64,000 nt of DNA. It comes from Mansonella perstans. Its lineage: Eukaryota; Nematoda; Chromadorea; Rhabditida; Onchocercidae. The notes under the pieces are model-generated. The model was given only the letters and a program-made list of their open reading frames with translations, was not told the DNA's origin and ran no database searches. This document shows, in pieces, positions 1-18,956 of the stretch (positions are counted from its first letter, which is position 1; the number at the start of each line of letters is the position of its first letter). The translations under genes were made by a program, and so were the position numbers. Where the stretch lies: NCBI GenBank assembly GCA_037074765.1, contig JBAMDO010000101.1, positions 1 to 64,000 on the forward strand. The letters are read 5' to 3'.

Positions 1-88
1 AAGTAATGATATCACATATTCAATAACATTACTTTCTAACATTACTTATGATTTCCGGTATAAGTAATGATGTCACATATTCAATACC
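1..88. repeat. Short direct repeat, about 27 bp, two copies
   Basis: Bases 1-27 and 62-88 are nearly identical (AAGTAATGAT[A/G]TCACATATT core, offset 61). Between them lie two reverse-oriented CATTACTTA-like words, giving a small palindromic layout. It lies in an intron of the first beta-tubulin. Confidence 0.6.
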
Positions 89-372
89 TGTCTTTTCAGA
101 AATCTAATCAAATCTTTATTTAGCGCTAGAAGTGACAAACCTTATTTTAATAAAAGTAAATTTTGGAAAATAAATTAAAAGGATGTTGAAGATATGTGAA
201 AGCAAAAAAATTTATCCTGGGATTGTTTTTTCTCTTCATTAACTCCTATTTAAATCAAAAATGTTTTAATTAAACGTGATTCAAATTACTTACATTTTTG
301 ACAATTACATTTCTATGAAAGTAAACTAGTGATTGGTTTGTTGGACAGACATTGAAATTTCTAAAATTTTAA

Positions 373-756
<384 letters not shown>

Positions 757-2412
757 TAAATGTTGATATCGCTTTTTCCAATCATTAATCTTCAATTAAT
801 TTGTCAGACAAAACTTATTATTTTCAAAGTTTCCGAAATGTGACCTTTTTTGGGACATTTTTTTTGAATTAATTTTAATAAATTGAGGAAACGATCAACA
901 ATGTAGTAAATTGTTAAAAGTTGAACTTTTCATTTGATAATGAAATCATTATCGCAACAAATACTAACATATCAGATTGTAGGAATGAAATATATCAAAC
1001 TGTTCCAATTAATGTGTCATCCTAAAAGTTTGACAATTTAATTGACATAGATGATTAAAATGAAACTTCGGAATGAAGTTTCCATTTCTAATTTTCAATT
1101 ATGAAATTTATTGATTTAAAAAAAATCTGATCAATGGATGCTACTTTTTGTCTTTAATTTCAATTCATTTCATTACTTCGTAAATTTTTCCACGACATAA
1201 TTAACTATCTCACTGCATATACATTTTAAACTATTCAATTTTTCTTCCAATATTTCCCAATCAATAATTCCAGTCTTTGTTGCATTCATCTTCCAATGCA
1301 TGTTCCTAAAGTATATCGATTAACAACTATTTCTTGCCAGTCATCGACTAGTTACTTTTCCAGGAAGATTAATTTAGTGAAATTTACAAATAAAGCAAAA
1401 ATTTATTGGTTAGAATTTCTTTGCAACAAATTATTGTAATTGTATTTGCAACATTTTGTCTGTGTTGTATTAATAGATTATCACGTGAAAATATTTGTCA
1501 CATGCTAGTTTACATGTGAACAATATTTGTCACACACGCTAGTTTATTTGTTAAGTTCGAAATCAAGTTTTTTTTTGTAAATTTAATATTAGTGCTTTCG
1601 TTTTTTTAGAGTAATAAATAAATGAAAATGACGAATTGTGATTGCAAATTTATTATACTGCACTATTAGTCATCGATATTTAGGAAGCATTAGGCTTGCT
1701 TGACGGAAAAGAACAATTTGGAAGAGCAATTCGGATTTACTAAATAATCCATAAATTTAAATAGCATTTAAATGTCAACAAGTGTGGAAAAGAGAAGTTA
1801 ATAATATTTTCAGCCTACAACCCTTCAATCATTTCTGTTACTTTCTGCAATGTTCATTACTGAACACATAACACTAGGCTCATGACATTACGCTCAGTAC
1901 TAGGCTTATTTTTTATTACCTCTCTATTAGTTCGCCAAATCTGCAAATATCGTCTGGTCATTAAATGTGTATATCTCACATTTCTCTTTTCTCTTTTCTT
2001 CATTTCTCTTTTTTTTTTGTGTTTGTTGAAACAGAAAAAGCAGACGAAGAGAGCTGTCGTAGAAATATCAGTCACCATTTGTAGACACTGATATGAAATG
2101 GACATTCATGCATATATTGGGTGTAGTACAGAGGTCTAGGCTTTGGCTAATGGCTTTTTACAACTCATCTTTTCTCTGCCTACCAAAAATGTCCTATCGC
2201 GTAGCAATAGATTTACTGGAATCATCTTCCAATTCATCATTATCATTCGTCATTTTTCAGTCTTCCTGTTCCCAATTTTCCATTTTTTCTGCTATAAGAG
2301 CCAAAGAGCCAAAGCTAACATTCCTTTCCTGTCACCTTTCATTTGCTTATTTATATAAAATTTATTTCCATCGCATTACGTTACTAACAAGTTGATAGTT
2401 GTATTGCAGGAA
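757..2412. other. Intergenic spacer between the two beta-tubulin genes
   Basis: This is about 1.6 kb of AT-rich DNA with no convincing coding exon. Open frames around 1880-2395 lack family similarity, splice logic and codon regularity. A TTGCAG directly before the next start (2404-2410) could serve as a trans-splice acceptor, as is usual for nematode genes; this is inference. Confidence 0.5.
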
Positions 2413-7555
<5,143 letters not shown>

Positions 7556-9138
7556 AAAAACTACGGCCGCATCGGGATTTTTTTCAAGCTTTTTAATATC
7601 CTATATGCAAGATTTTTTTTTTCCGGAGAAGTTCGCATCTATCTATTCGAGCCGTATCATCTTCCGCTAACCAATATTTTGGTGATTATGAAAATTGGAC
7701 AGGAAATGAATTCCTAGAAGTGAAAGAAGTCTGAAATAGTACAAATTATATAGAGGAAAATATTCGTCTCTCTCCCTCTCGCTCTCTTTAATTCTTCTTC
7801 ACTGCCATTTTTGATTTGTTCTCCGAGAGATGCCTACTTGCTTGCAATCCCTGAAAAATAGTCCATTCATTCTTCTCTAGGAATAGAACATGAATGGGAC
7901 TTCAAAACCTATGGAGCTTCCATTTCAACTGGCTTATTTCAATTCTTGAAAGCTAACAATACCCTCTTATTTAATCCGAACAATGCTTATTGTCCTTTTG
8001 CTCATGTTGCATTCAAATACTCTTAATTAATTATTCGTTATTAAAAAGCTTATCCATTACTATTAAGGTGATCGGCAACTTCTTTTTTACAGCCTACTTC
8101 AACCTATAAGTCAATTCAAGTCAACACTGATAGTTCGTTTCTGTTCACATTCATAAATTTCATATCAGAATCATATTCATATAATCAAAAAATATTTGAA
8201 TACGTTAACGAATCACTCGTTGCATATTATGAATCATCCTGTTTTAGATCTAAAATTTTTTTTTTCATAAATTACGAAATTTGAGAAAAACAGCACATTC
8301 AAAAAAGGTTGAGATCGAGGGAAATAATTTTAAGAATTAATATTTTTAAGGATGAATATTTACCAAACACTGGGTGGTTTGTATGTAGTTAAATGAAAAT
8401 TTCGAGTCTAGACCAAAATCACCTTGCACTTCTGAAGGATTACCAGAAATCCTTAGCTACAAATAGATGTGTAAAATAAGAACTTCATTAGAAACTTCTC
8501 CAGAGTCTCAAAATTTTAATTGAAGAGAACAAAATTCAAAATCGGAACAACCATAACTGCAATATTGATCATCGTATACCCCAATAACAGAAAATAACTG
8601 AACAGGAAAAGAACGGAAGAAAAATCACTTAGGGAATAAATCATTTTCATCAAAGATGGAAAGATTTGAACTAGAAAAAAACTTCAGGAAATGTCGCGAA
8701 AAAATTCCGTAGTTTAATAATTATGTAACATTCATCTAAAAAAAAACTGGTTTTCTGCTAAATTAAAAACAGAACATACTTTTTCCTGAACATGAACTGA
8801 AAATAGAATATTTTTATAAAATTTCAACAAGACCACATCTAAAAAAGAAATTGATGGAACTTGTAGAAATTTCATTGCTTGTAGAAGCTTAAAAGTCTAA
8901 CGTTTTAGTCTAATTAAGATCTAAATAAATAGCACTACAGTTGAAAACTATTGATAAAATTATTCACTCAATCTAATTATCCGTTCCATTTGCGCCGTTT
9001 GAACTGAACATTTTCTCCAAATTTTCATATTTCGAATTTCCTACGTCATTCAGAAAAAAAAAACCGAAATACCAAAAATTTTCAAATATAGAAGAATGAT
9101 AAAACAAAGGTGAGCTTGGAGGATATAAAAGAAGCGCA
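7556..9138. other. Intergenic, no gene seen
   Basis: This is the 3' flank of the beta-tubulin followed by AT-rich DNA up to the stop codon of the next, opposite-strand gene. A CT-rich stretch lies near 7767-7800. No supported exon or RNA gene was found. Confidence 0.5.
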
Positions 9139-9994
9139 TTAGAAGATCTGAATGTTAGAGTCAATAAAATCCTCCAGAATTTGTTGCTTCGCAGTTGACA
9201 CTTCACCTTTTCGAAGTCTTTTCCCATAAATAGGCCAACTCCGCCGTTTCATTTCCTTAACATACACATCCCATAAATCACTGAAATCGATTGCCGAACT
9301 GCATTCATTTAGTACCACTCGTAATTGGGCAATACGATGTTGGCTTCGAAACCAATCATAAATAGATCGAGTAAAGTGTTCTTTTTCAGTTTTATCAGGA
9401 TTTTTTGCATACATTTCCAAATCGGAGTCCTAAGAATGTCAAGCATTATTTGATAGAAATTGCAGTTGTTCAGAAAACTTAGAAAAATAAAATCTAAAAC
9501 AGTTTTCGTTGTCCCATTGCTAAGTTCATTTACAAAACAGATTTTTTCCAAATTAGCTACCATAAATACATTAAATTAGAACAGTGAAACCTTCCTCAAA
9601 ACACTGTAAGATTCTTCACAAACTTTTCTTGTTTTCTCTCTGAATTGTAAGCTGTCCACATTTGTTTATTTACCGGTATGAGAAGATCGTATTGAGATTG
9701 CGGTAGATTCCAATAGCGACTGGGATCGATGGGATAAATGGTTGTGGCATACTGTTTCCACTCATCCGTGAAATGGACATAACGACCTCCACCAGTACGG
9801 GCGATTTTAGGCTTCGGTAAATTAGTAGGCTGAGGTATGATTTGAATATGCTTATACATTTTCCACGGCGACATTTCGCTTCCTTCTTTTGAACCATCAT
9901 TTGAGCTAAAATACTGTAATTGTAATGCAAATATAGCACGGGGGTAGCAATCTGTTAATCCTTTAAGCACACATTTTAGAATTATCGAATCCAT
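9139..9994 (-). CDS. Unrecognised small basic protein, two exons
   Basis: Two exons, 9605-9994 (ATG at 9994) and 9139-9429 (TAA at 9139-9141), join in phase 0 to give about 226 aa. The donor choice at 9605 keeps a charged, coding-looking stretch (NSERKQEKFVKNL); an alternative donor inside it is possible. The N-terminus (MDSIILKCVLKGLTDCYP) is short, hydrophobic and basic without acidic residues until residue 33, which could suit a mitochondrial presequence. The body holds RTGGGRYVHFTDEW and SRYWNLPQSQYDLLIP, and the C-terminal exon is helical and charged (KEMKRRSWPIYGKRLRKGE). I do not recognise the family. It may be a nematode mitochondrial protein, but that is a guess from composition only. 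Confidence 0.6.
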
Positions 9995-10304
9995 ATTTGC
10001 ACATAAAATAACTCTATATTATCGTATCAGCAAAACGATAATTTGTAATTTCGTTAAAATAGAAAATAACACAATCGTTTGCAACATTGTTTCAGTGCTG
10101 CCTGTTGCGCTGAATCACTTATGCACAAAAATGCCTTATGAGACTCAACACTCCTAACTCAAACCATTATTTGCCATTAATAGAAAAGGAGTTAGGATTT
10201 TTTTTACGTTGGATGAAAAATTTAAATAGCATTTGGTTGACAACTAAGAAATTTCCTTACTGATCAAGTAAAAAAATGATAAGCTTATATTATTAGTAAC
10301 TTAC

Positions 10305-12161
10305 TTTTCTGAATCAGTACCATCATCTGATTCCTTCTTCGAAAACTTGGCCTTCTTTTCTCGAGGTTTCGTTGTTTCAGCCTGAGTTTTCTTCGGTTCG
10401 TGAAACGAAATATTTTGTTTTAACATATTCGCATAATCACCTTCACGTTTGTTAGCGGCAGCGCGTCTTTTACGTGGTCTACTACTAAGTTCAATAGCAT
10501 CGGTGGTAGAACTTTTCGTGCCGACTGCTTCATCTGGCCTGTACCAAAGCATTACAACTTCTATATTCATTGAATGCAACTTGCCATGATTTCCAAATTT
10601 AAATTTTATGGATTATTAGAAGAACTTCATGACCTATTAGAGAATATTCCGAAAATAATCAATACATCACAGAACAAAGAAATTTCAATTAATTCCAATA
10701 ACAAAAACTAACTTTTCGTCATCATCTGTATCATCAAATGTACCGCTAATATGTGGTTCTAATTCCGGCATTGGTGAATCTTCCATTTTTGCTCTAAATG
10801 GGGTGTATTTCTCTGCTATAACTTCCTTTGGTCGCAATTTACTGAACTTCTCACATAGTTCACCTAATTTACCGCTGCAAAGTAGAACTGTCAAGACGTA
10901 ACAGTTAAATGAAAATCAAAAAATTGATTTCCAATTGTCAAATCAGTCTATTGTTACCAGACTGAATCTATTATCAACACGGGAAAGGAATTAGTCCTGC
11001 ATAAAGTGTAGTTGTGTACATATTCATTAAAATGAAGTGTTAAGAAAAAAAGAATTGTTAGTCTAACTTAAAAAGCTTCGTAAACTGTAGAAATTCTGTC
11101 GAAATGTATCAACAAAAAATTGAGAATTATACCCACCATTGAAGTATTCTACACACATATATAGAAAGCTATGCAGTAGCTGATTTAACCTTTCGAAAGC
11201 AATGAGAGCACTTTGGAAAGGATAAATAACCGAATCAACACCTTAAGCCGTTAACTTGCTTTCGCAGGCTAATATTTTCATCAATTAAACTACGATAACG
11301 ATCTTGTGCTCTTCTTTCAAATTCGACAACTTCCATGGACAATGTCTGTACTTCCTTCATTAGCTTTTCAAGTAGATTGTATACCAATTTCGGCTGAAGA
11401 ATGTATTACTCAGTAGCAGCAATTTACATACATGCCTGCAAATAATGAAAACAACCCAAATACTATTGAAAAAATTTGAATAACCTCTTGATCAGATGTG
11501 CTCGGTTGCTCTTCTTGTCTATCATTTAGTCTGCTACGTTGACGCACATAGGGTCGCCTGTTGCCTGCAATCACTGTATACTGGATATCATACAATGGTT
11601 CATTTTCGAGGTTATTTCTGGATCCGAGAAAATCTACCGTTTACCAGTAATAAGAATTACCAAAAATAATCCGCTAAATATCTAGATCTACCCAAATTAA
11701 AGAAATATAACCAAGGCTTACTTCCCTGTTAAATTCATTTCAAATTATATTTAAAATAGCTGCAATCGTCGATAATGTTATAAATAATAAGTTGACAGTA
11801 ACTGATAACGGTCTTCGGGTAACGAAAAAGCAGAGGCGTTGGGAAGTTCAAAGACAGCAGAATGTTCCGTATTTCTTCCATCTTAAAAACGTTACCTTCC
11901 ACACCAGTTTCGTCACTGTTCCCCGCAATCTTTGTTAATTTGTTTTTACTGCCAGGTATTTTCCCCATAACGTTATCAAAACATAGTCTCAGGGTGTTTT
12001 TGCAGACAAAATCCTGTAACGAAATTAGCATATGACAGTTTATTTGGATCAGTTAAAGTACTACCGTTTAGATGGACTACAGTATTGCAAAAATCGAGAA
12101 TGAAGGTTGTTAAAATAATATCAGGTTGCTCACGATTCGCATCCAACAACTCGTTCCACAT
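10305..12161 (-). CDS. Unrecognised nuclear-type protein: coiled coil plus basic C-terminus
   Basis: Supported exons are 12081-12161 (possible ATG at 12161), 11896-12013, 11485-11564, 11256-11393, 10713-10874 and 10305-10538. Phases agree across 12013 to 11256 and from 10713 to 10538. The join between 11256 and 10874 does not keep frame, so an exon may be missing. The middle encodes a short coiled coil (LLEKLMKEVQTLSMEVVEF...LIDENISLRKQ). The next exon is acidic (SGTFDDTDDDEK). The last supported exon is rich in Lys/Arg, with SSRPRKRRAAANKRE followed by an aromatic-acidic stretch. That order, a coiled coil followed by an Arg-rich C-terminal box, resembles shugoshin, but the match is weak and the N-terminal 110 residues do not fit. 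The terminal exon below 10305 is not resolved. Confidence 0.5.
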
Positions 12162-12546
12162 ATAACTATGCTATACAGGAAGTTAGTCTTATTTACTAGA
12201 TCTGAACAGTACTTCTCAAACAACCTAGAGGGTAATTATCATATTGTAGTTCATGATAGTCTACTTTTACGGGTATTAAAATGTTGGAAAAATATGAACA
12301 TTGAAAATATAGCGGAAGCTTTTTTTTATGAACACAACAAACTATATGACAAAAGTGTATTTAATATGAAATTTTATTCATATTTTGATTTCATTCAAAA
12401 TTTAGCAATATAAACAACATAGTAAATCAAATATTTCGATTTGACAGAGTGATAGCAAAAAAAAATTCCAAAACAACTGGAAAAAAGGAAAATCTTTTCC
12501 TTTTTTTCCAAGAACAACCAAAAAGAAGTCGAAACAAATGTAATTC

Positions 12547-15500
12547 TCATGCAACTTTCAATTTCTCCAATTCTTCAATAATCTCGTTCTCCTTATCAAT
12601 CTTTGCCATCTGATTCGCCTCTAAAACTTGTCCGCTTTCTTTTCGTTTCTTCAGCTTCTCAATATCATCGATTTTCTTTTTTAATGCTCGTATCTTAAAG
12701 AGATTGCTTGTTATTAAAGGAATTCATTAATTACCTTCCACAGATAGTCTGTGCAAGAGAGACATTAAATGAGCTAAGAGATCTATATTTATGCATCTAT
12801 AAATAACTTAACAATATTACCTTTTTTGCTTCATTCCATTCATTCACGTTTTCCAATGTTACTAATGAAATTAAAAACACTGATCAAAAATAAATGGATA
12901 GGAGGAATGATTTCCAATCGACCCGCACAGAAAGGGTGCGGTTCTGCTGTTAATAAAAAAGCAAAAAAAGTGATTCCTGTATAGAAGAATGCTAGATTAG
13001 ACGGGTAAATCATTTCCTACCTTTTTCTCTTTTTCAGATAACGGAGCCTTTGTAGTTGAAGCCGATGCAGATGTTTTCTGAACATTTTTTGCTAATCCTA
13101 AAGTATGCAAATGCAAGATTTTATTTACAAAACTGTACAACGTTTCTACAGTATGCAAGCATTAGCAAATTAGCAACACTTATTTTCAAATAGAATGAGA
13201 TAGATATATGCAGTTTGCTCTTGTTCTGTTTTTAACAATTTATATCGAAGATTAAAAGGTATAAGAAAAAACCTGATCCACTCTTGCGCAAATGCGGAAG
13301 TACATAAGCTCCATTTTTGCTGATTGCACCAACAGCCAAATTATTGACCGGATGTTCATCGCCCACATTCTTCTGCATCACCAAACCAGCCTTTGCTCTG
13401 TCTTCAGTTGTCAGAATTGGAATCGAAAAGGAATGGTAAATGGTCCCAGGAACAGGTCGCCATTGTACCTGTAAAATATTGTGAAATTTCCAAATCTAAT
13501 TCATACCATGCTCTTTTATAAACATTTATCTCTTAACATAAATAAAGAATTACACCGTATAATACTTAATAAGATCATTGTACAGAATGGTTTAAATATG
13601 TAATAAGTTTAATTATGTAAATTAATCTACGACTTTTGTATTATTTTCACTCATCAACAATAACACCAGAAAATTATGCATTAGGTTCAAAGGAGCTCTA
13701 CCATGCGTGAAAAATAGTTATGGATCCTATTGATGAGTAAAATTTTGTCATTAGCCATAAAGCATTCATTCGGACTAGTAGCATGTTTTGCTATCAATAG
13801 GTGATGGAAATCAAATTTATGAAAGAATCAAAAATTAATTGAAAGATAGAGAATACCTGCCATAATTCGGAAGGAGAATCATAACGATGTTCATGAAGCA
13901 GACGACCACTATAGTGCCATATCCTAAAGCAATTATCAATTCGAAGTCTTGGAGCCGTAGTGGCAGTCATCAAATGTTGACCGTCTGGTGCCCATTCTAA
14001 CAATGTCGTATTTGGTGCTTCAATCTAAATAATGTCATTACGAATCGGAAAATAGAAGGCGACAAAAAAAGCAAGTGTAAAAAGTACTTTTTTGTTCATT
14101 TAACGAAAGACAATAATGAGAAACTGAAATTCTATCAAAACGAAATCTAAGCTAGCGAAACATACAGTAACAATTTCACGTCGAGCTTCAACATCCCAAA
14201 ATTGCATACGACCGCTTGCAATGTTCCCAAAACCACAAAGTATCAAAATATTTCCAAATCGATTGTAATACATATCATTTCGTGGACCTTCTCCAAAATC
14301 GAAAATTGGGTCACATTTCAAATTGTATAAGGTCACCTGAAACGACATTAGAATTAGAGCAATATTCTTCAAATTCATTTGAAATAGTTGCGCTGGAAAG
14401 TTTTAGAAAATTAAATATACCCGGGCAGGCATAAATCCATAACAAACTGCGAACTGTTTTCCACTGGGACTCCATTTAGCGCAGTAAACAGGCCCGTTTT
14501 TGTCGAGTGGTACAGCACAACTATCACCATTCACTGCCGCAAGATACAAATTCTGTTGACCATAATAGCTCTTGTTTGAAATATCAACATCCACTATGGC
14601 CATTACGATCATTGCACTTCCTGAAAAAAGTTCATGGCACTCATAAAAAAAACCATAAATTTCTGGCATTCATTTTACATCCTTTTTAGCACAACTTAAA
14701 AATTAAATTAGCCGGACAAAAAGTGCCACTCTACAGTAAGCCAAAATTAGACGATCTGATTCAGAGATGATACAAGCCAATATTCGATTTCCAAGAAATT
14801 AGGAAGATTTCTTCGCGAAATCTATCTAGACTGTATCCAGTGAAAGAATGATTCTGATGAATCTCATAAGATAGAGCAATCTAATAGGTTATAAGTGAAC
14901 AGCAAACCCTTGCAACTCCATAACAGATTAACTTTGTCGCATTTAAAGAGAGTTTTGCTAGCCACAGTAGTGAATTTATGATCCAGCCTGAAATATTTAT
15001 CAACCAGCAGAAAATGGATTTTATTTTTTGAGAAGCGAATTTAGAAAAGTTTCAAATCAACGAGGGACAAAAAAACAAATCTAATAAAATAAATTTTGTA
15101 ACAAATGTAATAAATTTTTGTAACAAATGCAAAAAAATTTTTTTTCGTAGTACAAATCCCATTTTTTACAAATTATAGCGCAACGGTGAAAAATACCTCT
15201 TCAGTTGTACGAATGCAGGCTGTCCACCAGATGCAGGAATATATACTGCAAGATGATGTGGCTCCATTCCAGGGCTCAATGAGCAATTTTCAACATTTCG
15301 TTCTACTAGTTTCGATTCATATTTTTCTGCAAGATATTAATTTATATTGAGATATAAATTTGTCAAATAAAGATAAAATCATAATATGGGGGCTAAGAAA
15401 TAATAAATTTAATAATTAAATGTTCTCTTTTAGAATAACTGCAAAAGATGAACACTTCACATTAGTGGCTTTATTCCATACAACAACATCTTACCAAATG

Positions 15501-17474
15501 AATTATATTTGTGAACCAAAATTTCGGATCCAACCAAACGAACTGAATAAACTTCATCATCAGTCCACTGAATTTTCCATGAGTTCTAAAATTAAGCAAT
15601 CTATCATTGCTGCAACGCTTCGCTGTAACATAACTCTACTCACATCAGGCCAAAATTTCACATAGACAATCCATATAAATGTAGGTTAGAAATGAAACAA
15701 AAAAGATGAAAAATTATGAACAATTGAAGGTGAGCATTATTAGTAATGATAAACAGATGTGCATTACCTGCTTTTGAGCAGTCAGTGTAGTAATATGCTT
15801 TCCATCTGGGAGAGACCATAGCCTGAGATTTGGTGCCGGTTGTCGCTGTTCGATACCTTCAGCCTAAATAACATCTATTAATGAATGATAGATAAAAAAA
15901 GGCAACAACAAGTACACTTTCTTTCTGTGTGTAACACTTTGTATCGTTTCAATATTATCTAAAAACTTATAATTTATAGTATTTTATTGCAAATCTTAAC
16001 TATCTAAGTCTTACTTAACCTAACTTCTAAGTCTTACTTAATCTAACTTCTAAATAATCCAATAAATGAAATGCTAAACAGTGGTTATCAGCTAATAATT
16101 ATCAACAGAAGAATGATAAAACTCATCTTACGATTATAATCAAAAGAAAAATGGCATTCCCATTTCTTCCCGCAACAGCTAAAGTAACATCCAAACGATC
16201 ACTAGGAAACCTGTTGGCTCACCGTCACGCACAACGACAACGGTCGCGGGCGAGCTCACATCAAAGCCTTTGTTCTGGCACATGTTTCCCAAGTATGTAG
16301 GATATAACATGATTCCCATACCAGAATTCATGTGCATAGACTCGTACCCGTGACATTTCTCCCACAAACACATAATACCACCAATAAACCAAACCTCCAC
16401 CCTCTTAACGACGTGTACGAGATGAAAGCATTTTGAATGCTCCATATACCACCCACATACTAATTTAATAATTAGAAATCGAAATTAAGATGAATGCGAA
16501 AAGGCCGTTAAAAACAATGATATCAGAGAGAAGACTAACGACAAGAAAGAATATTCTTCCTTGTCGTTAGTCAAGAAAGCATATTCTTATATATATCTTT
16601 TTTTTTTGGAGATATGTCAAATATCTCCAATTAAGTTTCATTGGAGATATTTGACAATAAGCCTGACCACGTTAACATTTTACTGACAATGTTAACGCTA
16701 ACTGAAACTCTCAATCAAATTACCATTGAGTAAGCTGTCCAAAGCACCAAACCTTTCATTTTCTTTCGCCCAATTCTATACTGATTACAAATTTGTTGCC
16801 TATGATCACTGTCGAAATTACGCAAAACATATGTTCAAAAATTTTAACAAACAAAAAATTATTCTGACAAACCGTTTTTGCAACATAAGTAACATATGGT
16901 TCATATGTTGCTAATAGACGATCCCTTGGAGAAAAGACAATTTGCTGAGTACGCGGTAAGTCAACATTAAATATCTCTCTCCCAGTAGAACTTTCCACCA
17001 AAACTGTCCTAAAAATTATGTCCATTAGAAGAATGTTTATGATGAAACTCATAGCCTTCACGAATAATCAATCAGACACTTCTGATAATTTGTATCCTTA
17101 TTACTTCGTTCTCTTACTCTCAAAAATTCACAATCGATTATGACCGACTGCAGTTACGCAACTGGGAACAAATTTCCTGATCGGATGAACAGTTCTTGCA
17201 AGCTTGCAAAAAAGAGCAGCACATACATACCTGACAGTATCACAGTAACAGAAATATTGTCCAGAATTACTGAATTGAAAGACCCGACACGGATGCGATT
17301 TGGGATCTCTGAAAGAAGTCTGGAATTGATTATGCCAAGTACAAAACAGCTGACATTATTTAAAATAATCTGAAATGCTCATGCAGAAAAAACAAAAAGC
17401 TTACTCAGATTTGTCATATATCCTTGAAGGTGTGCTAATACCTCTAATAATACCGAATCCATTAGATGCACGCA
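12547..17474 (-). CDS. EIF2A: Eukaryotic translation initiation factor eIF2A
   Basis: eIF2A is a cytoplasmic WD-repeat factor that delivers initiator tRNA to 40S subunits on particular mRNAs. Exons in transcript order: 17405-17474, 17231-17308, 16873-17008, 15768-15863, 15495-15585, 15197-15326, 14908-14987, 14421-14620, 14166-14336, 13857-14024, 13273-13468, 13021-13097, about 12821-12861, and 12547-12693 (TGA). Family marks include SYYGQQNLYLAAVNG, GFMPARVTLYNLKCDP, FDFGEGPRNDMYYN, EWAPDGQHLMTATTAPRLR and IWHYSGRLL. The tail is a Lys-rich coiled coil (KKKIDDIEKLKKRKESGQ). Phases agree for the first twelve listed exons. The 12821-12861 exon does not keep frame with its upstream neighbour, so a small exon may be missing there. 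The start exon, between about 17480 and 17650, is not resolved. A GC-rich insert sits in the intron at 15864-16872. Confidence 0.93.
16180..16445. repeat. GC-rich island inside an eIF2A intron
   Basis: This segment is clearly richer in G+C than the surrounding intron and carries an 88-codon open frame on the minus strand (16179-16445). It does not belong to eIF2A by frame or family. It may be a fragment of a mobile element or other inserted DNA. I do not recognise the encoded peptide. Confidence 0.4.
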
Positions 17475-18956
17475 CTGCAAATCAGAAATTGCGAAGAAAA
17501 AATTTTGTATATTTCTTGACTTACAGCAGACATTATAGAAAAAGTTTCAAATTTATAGTTTCATGACAGTGAGAAAAAAAAAATTCCTTCGACACTTCAG
17601 AGTCCTCTGATTCATGTACGTAATCAAAGAAATAAGTCACATGTCGCATATAACATATCCATGTGATCTACTTCCCGAATATGTACTTGAAAAAACCAAC
17701 CGGCATAATGCAAATTCTCGCCCATCATCAAAATACGCACGTTGTCCCTTTCTTTCACTAGGCTATTTACCTACAAATATCAGTTGTCCAATTAACAGGT
17801 GTACATTCCACACATAAAATATCGAAATATGAGAGCAATAATATTTCTCCTCTCTCGAAAAAATTGAAAAGTCAACGGTGTTCTCATCGCTGATCATCAC
17901 AAAACTTTTATGACGTATTTAGATCAGCAGTATTCACTTTCACGTGTCAACCTTTTCCTCTTTTCTATAAAAATTATGTTTCACATCCCTATTGCATAGA
18001 ACTATTATACATCGACTCGCTAACATAAGCAAGCGAAACATATGGAATGTCTCGACACTCCTGCCTTCACTAGAATAATCATAAGAATCGTGTTAAGAAA
18101 CGAGAAAGTAAGCTTGTAATAGTCATAAAGAATTTTTTCTAAATGACTAGAAAACACTGAGTATTTTGAAAAATGAATGTTGGATAGCTATGAAACCATG
18201 GAAAGAAATACAAGATGGATGTAGAATATTTTATTTCGTCTACTCTGAAACACAATAAAAGTATTTTGAAAGTCACAAATAGTCAAAGCAAAATGATGAA
18301 ACGACTTATCATGCAAAAAGAGATCTTATGGCCAAGTGATAATGGCAATACTAAATTCAGAAAAGAGGGAAAGAGCATAAAGAGGAATGTTAATATGTTT
18401 ACAAGTACAATAAAAGTACTTACACGAAAAAAAGAAATCTAATTTGCACCGCAGAGCCTAAATGAAAATCTTCCTTCATAATTCCTTTGCATTGAAATCT
18501 TCAGATACAAAATATTTTCATTACAGTGATTGTGTATTTTTTCCATTTATAAAACTAACTTCATAGAGGAATAGCAGGTTACAGAGGCGATATAAAATGA
18601 AGCATAGCAACGAGTTTTTAAAAAAAAATTGTGTTGCTAAATGAACTACAAGAGATATTCCGTTTCACAAACCACCGGCTTCGCATACCTAAAAATGATT
18701 TATTGAAAGGTTTTACAGAAAATTATCATATACATCCAACTAGCACATAAATCAATATATGTCCATTACTAATATAATATTTTGAAGCAGTAATATTATT
18801 CGCAAAATATGAGCGAGCCGTAATAGAGTTTGATGAAAAAATTAATTACTCCGAAAAAATATTGGCTGCATCAGAATTAATTTCAAGTCTTATTTCTATG
18901 TAGGTCACAGCTATCTCATAACAGCGATAAAATAATGAAATGAATCATTCCAACAG
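17475..18956. other. Spacer between eIF2A and Spindly genes
   Basis: About 1.5 kb separates the first recognised eIF2A exon from the end of the Spindly gene. It should contain the eIF2A start exon and promoter and the Spindly 3' untranslated region. A short minus-strand candidate start (ATG at 17611-17620 region) exists but is not convincing. Nothing else is supported. Confidence 0.45.

Noticed and set aside
1857..2395. Several overlapping open frames upstream of beta-tubulin
   Set aside because: They overlap on both strands, are low in complexity (Phe/Leu/Ser or Lys runs) and do not link to any exon.
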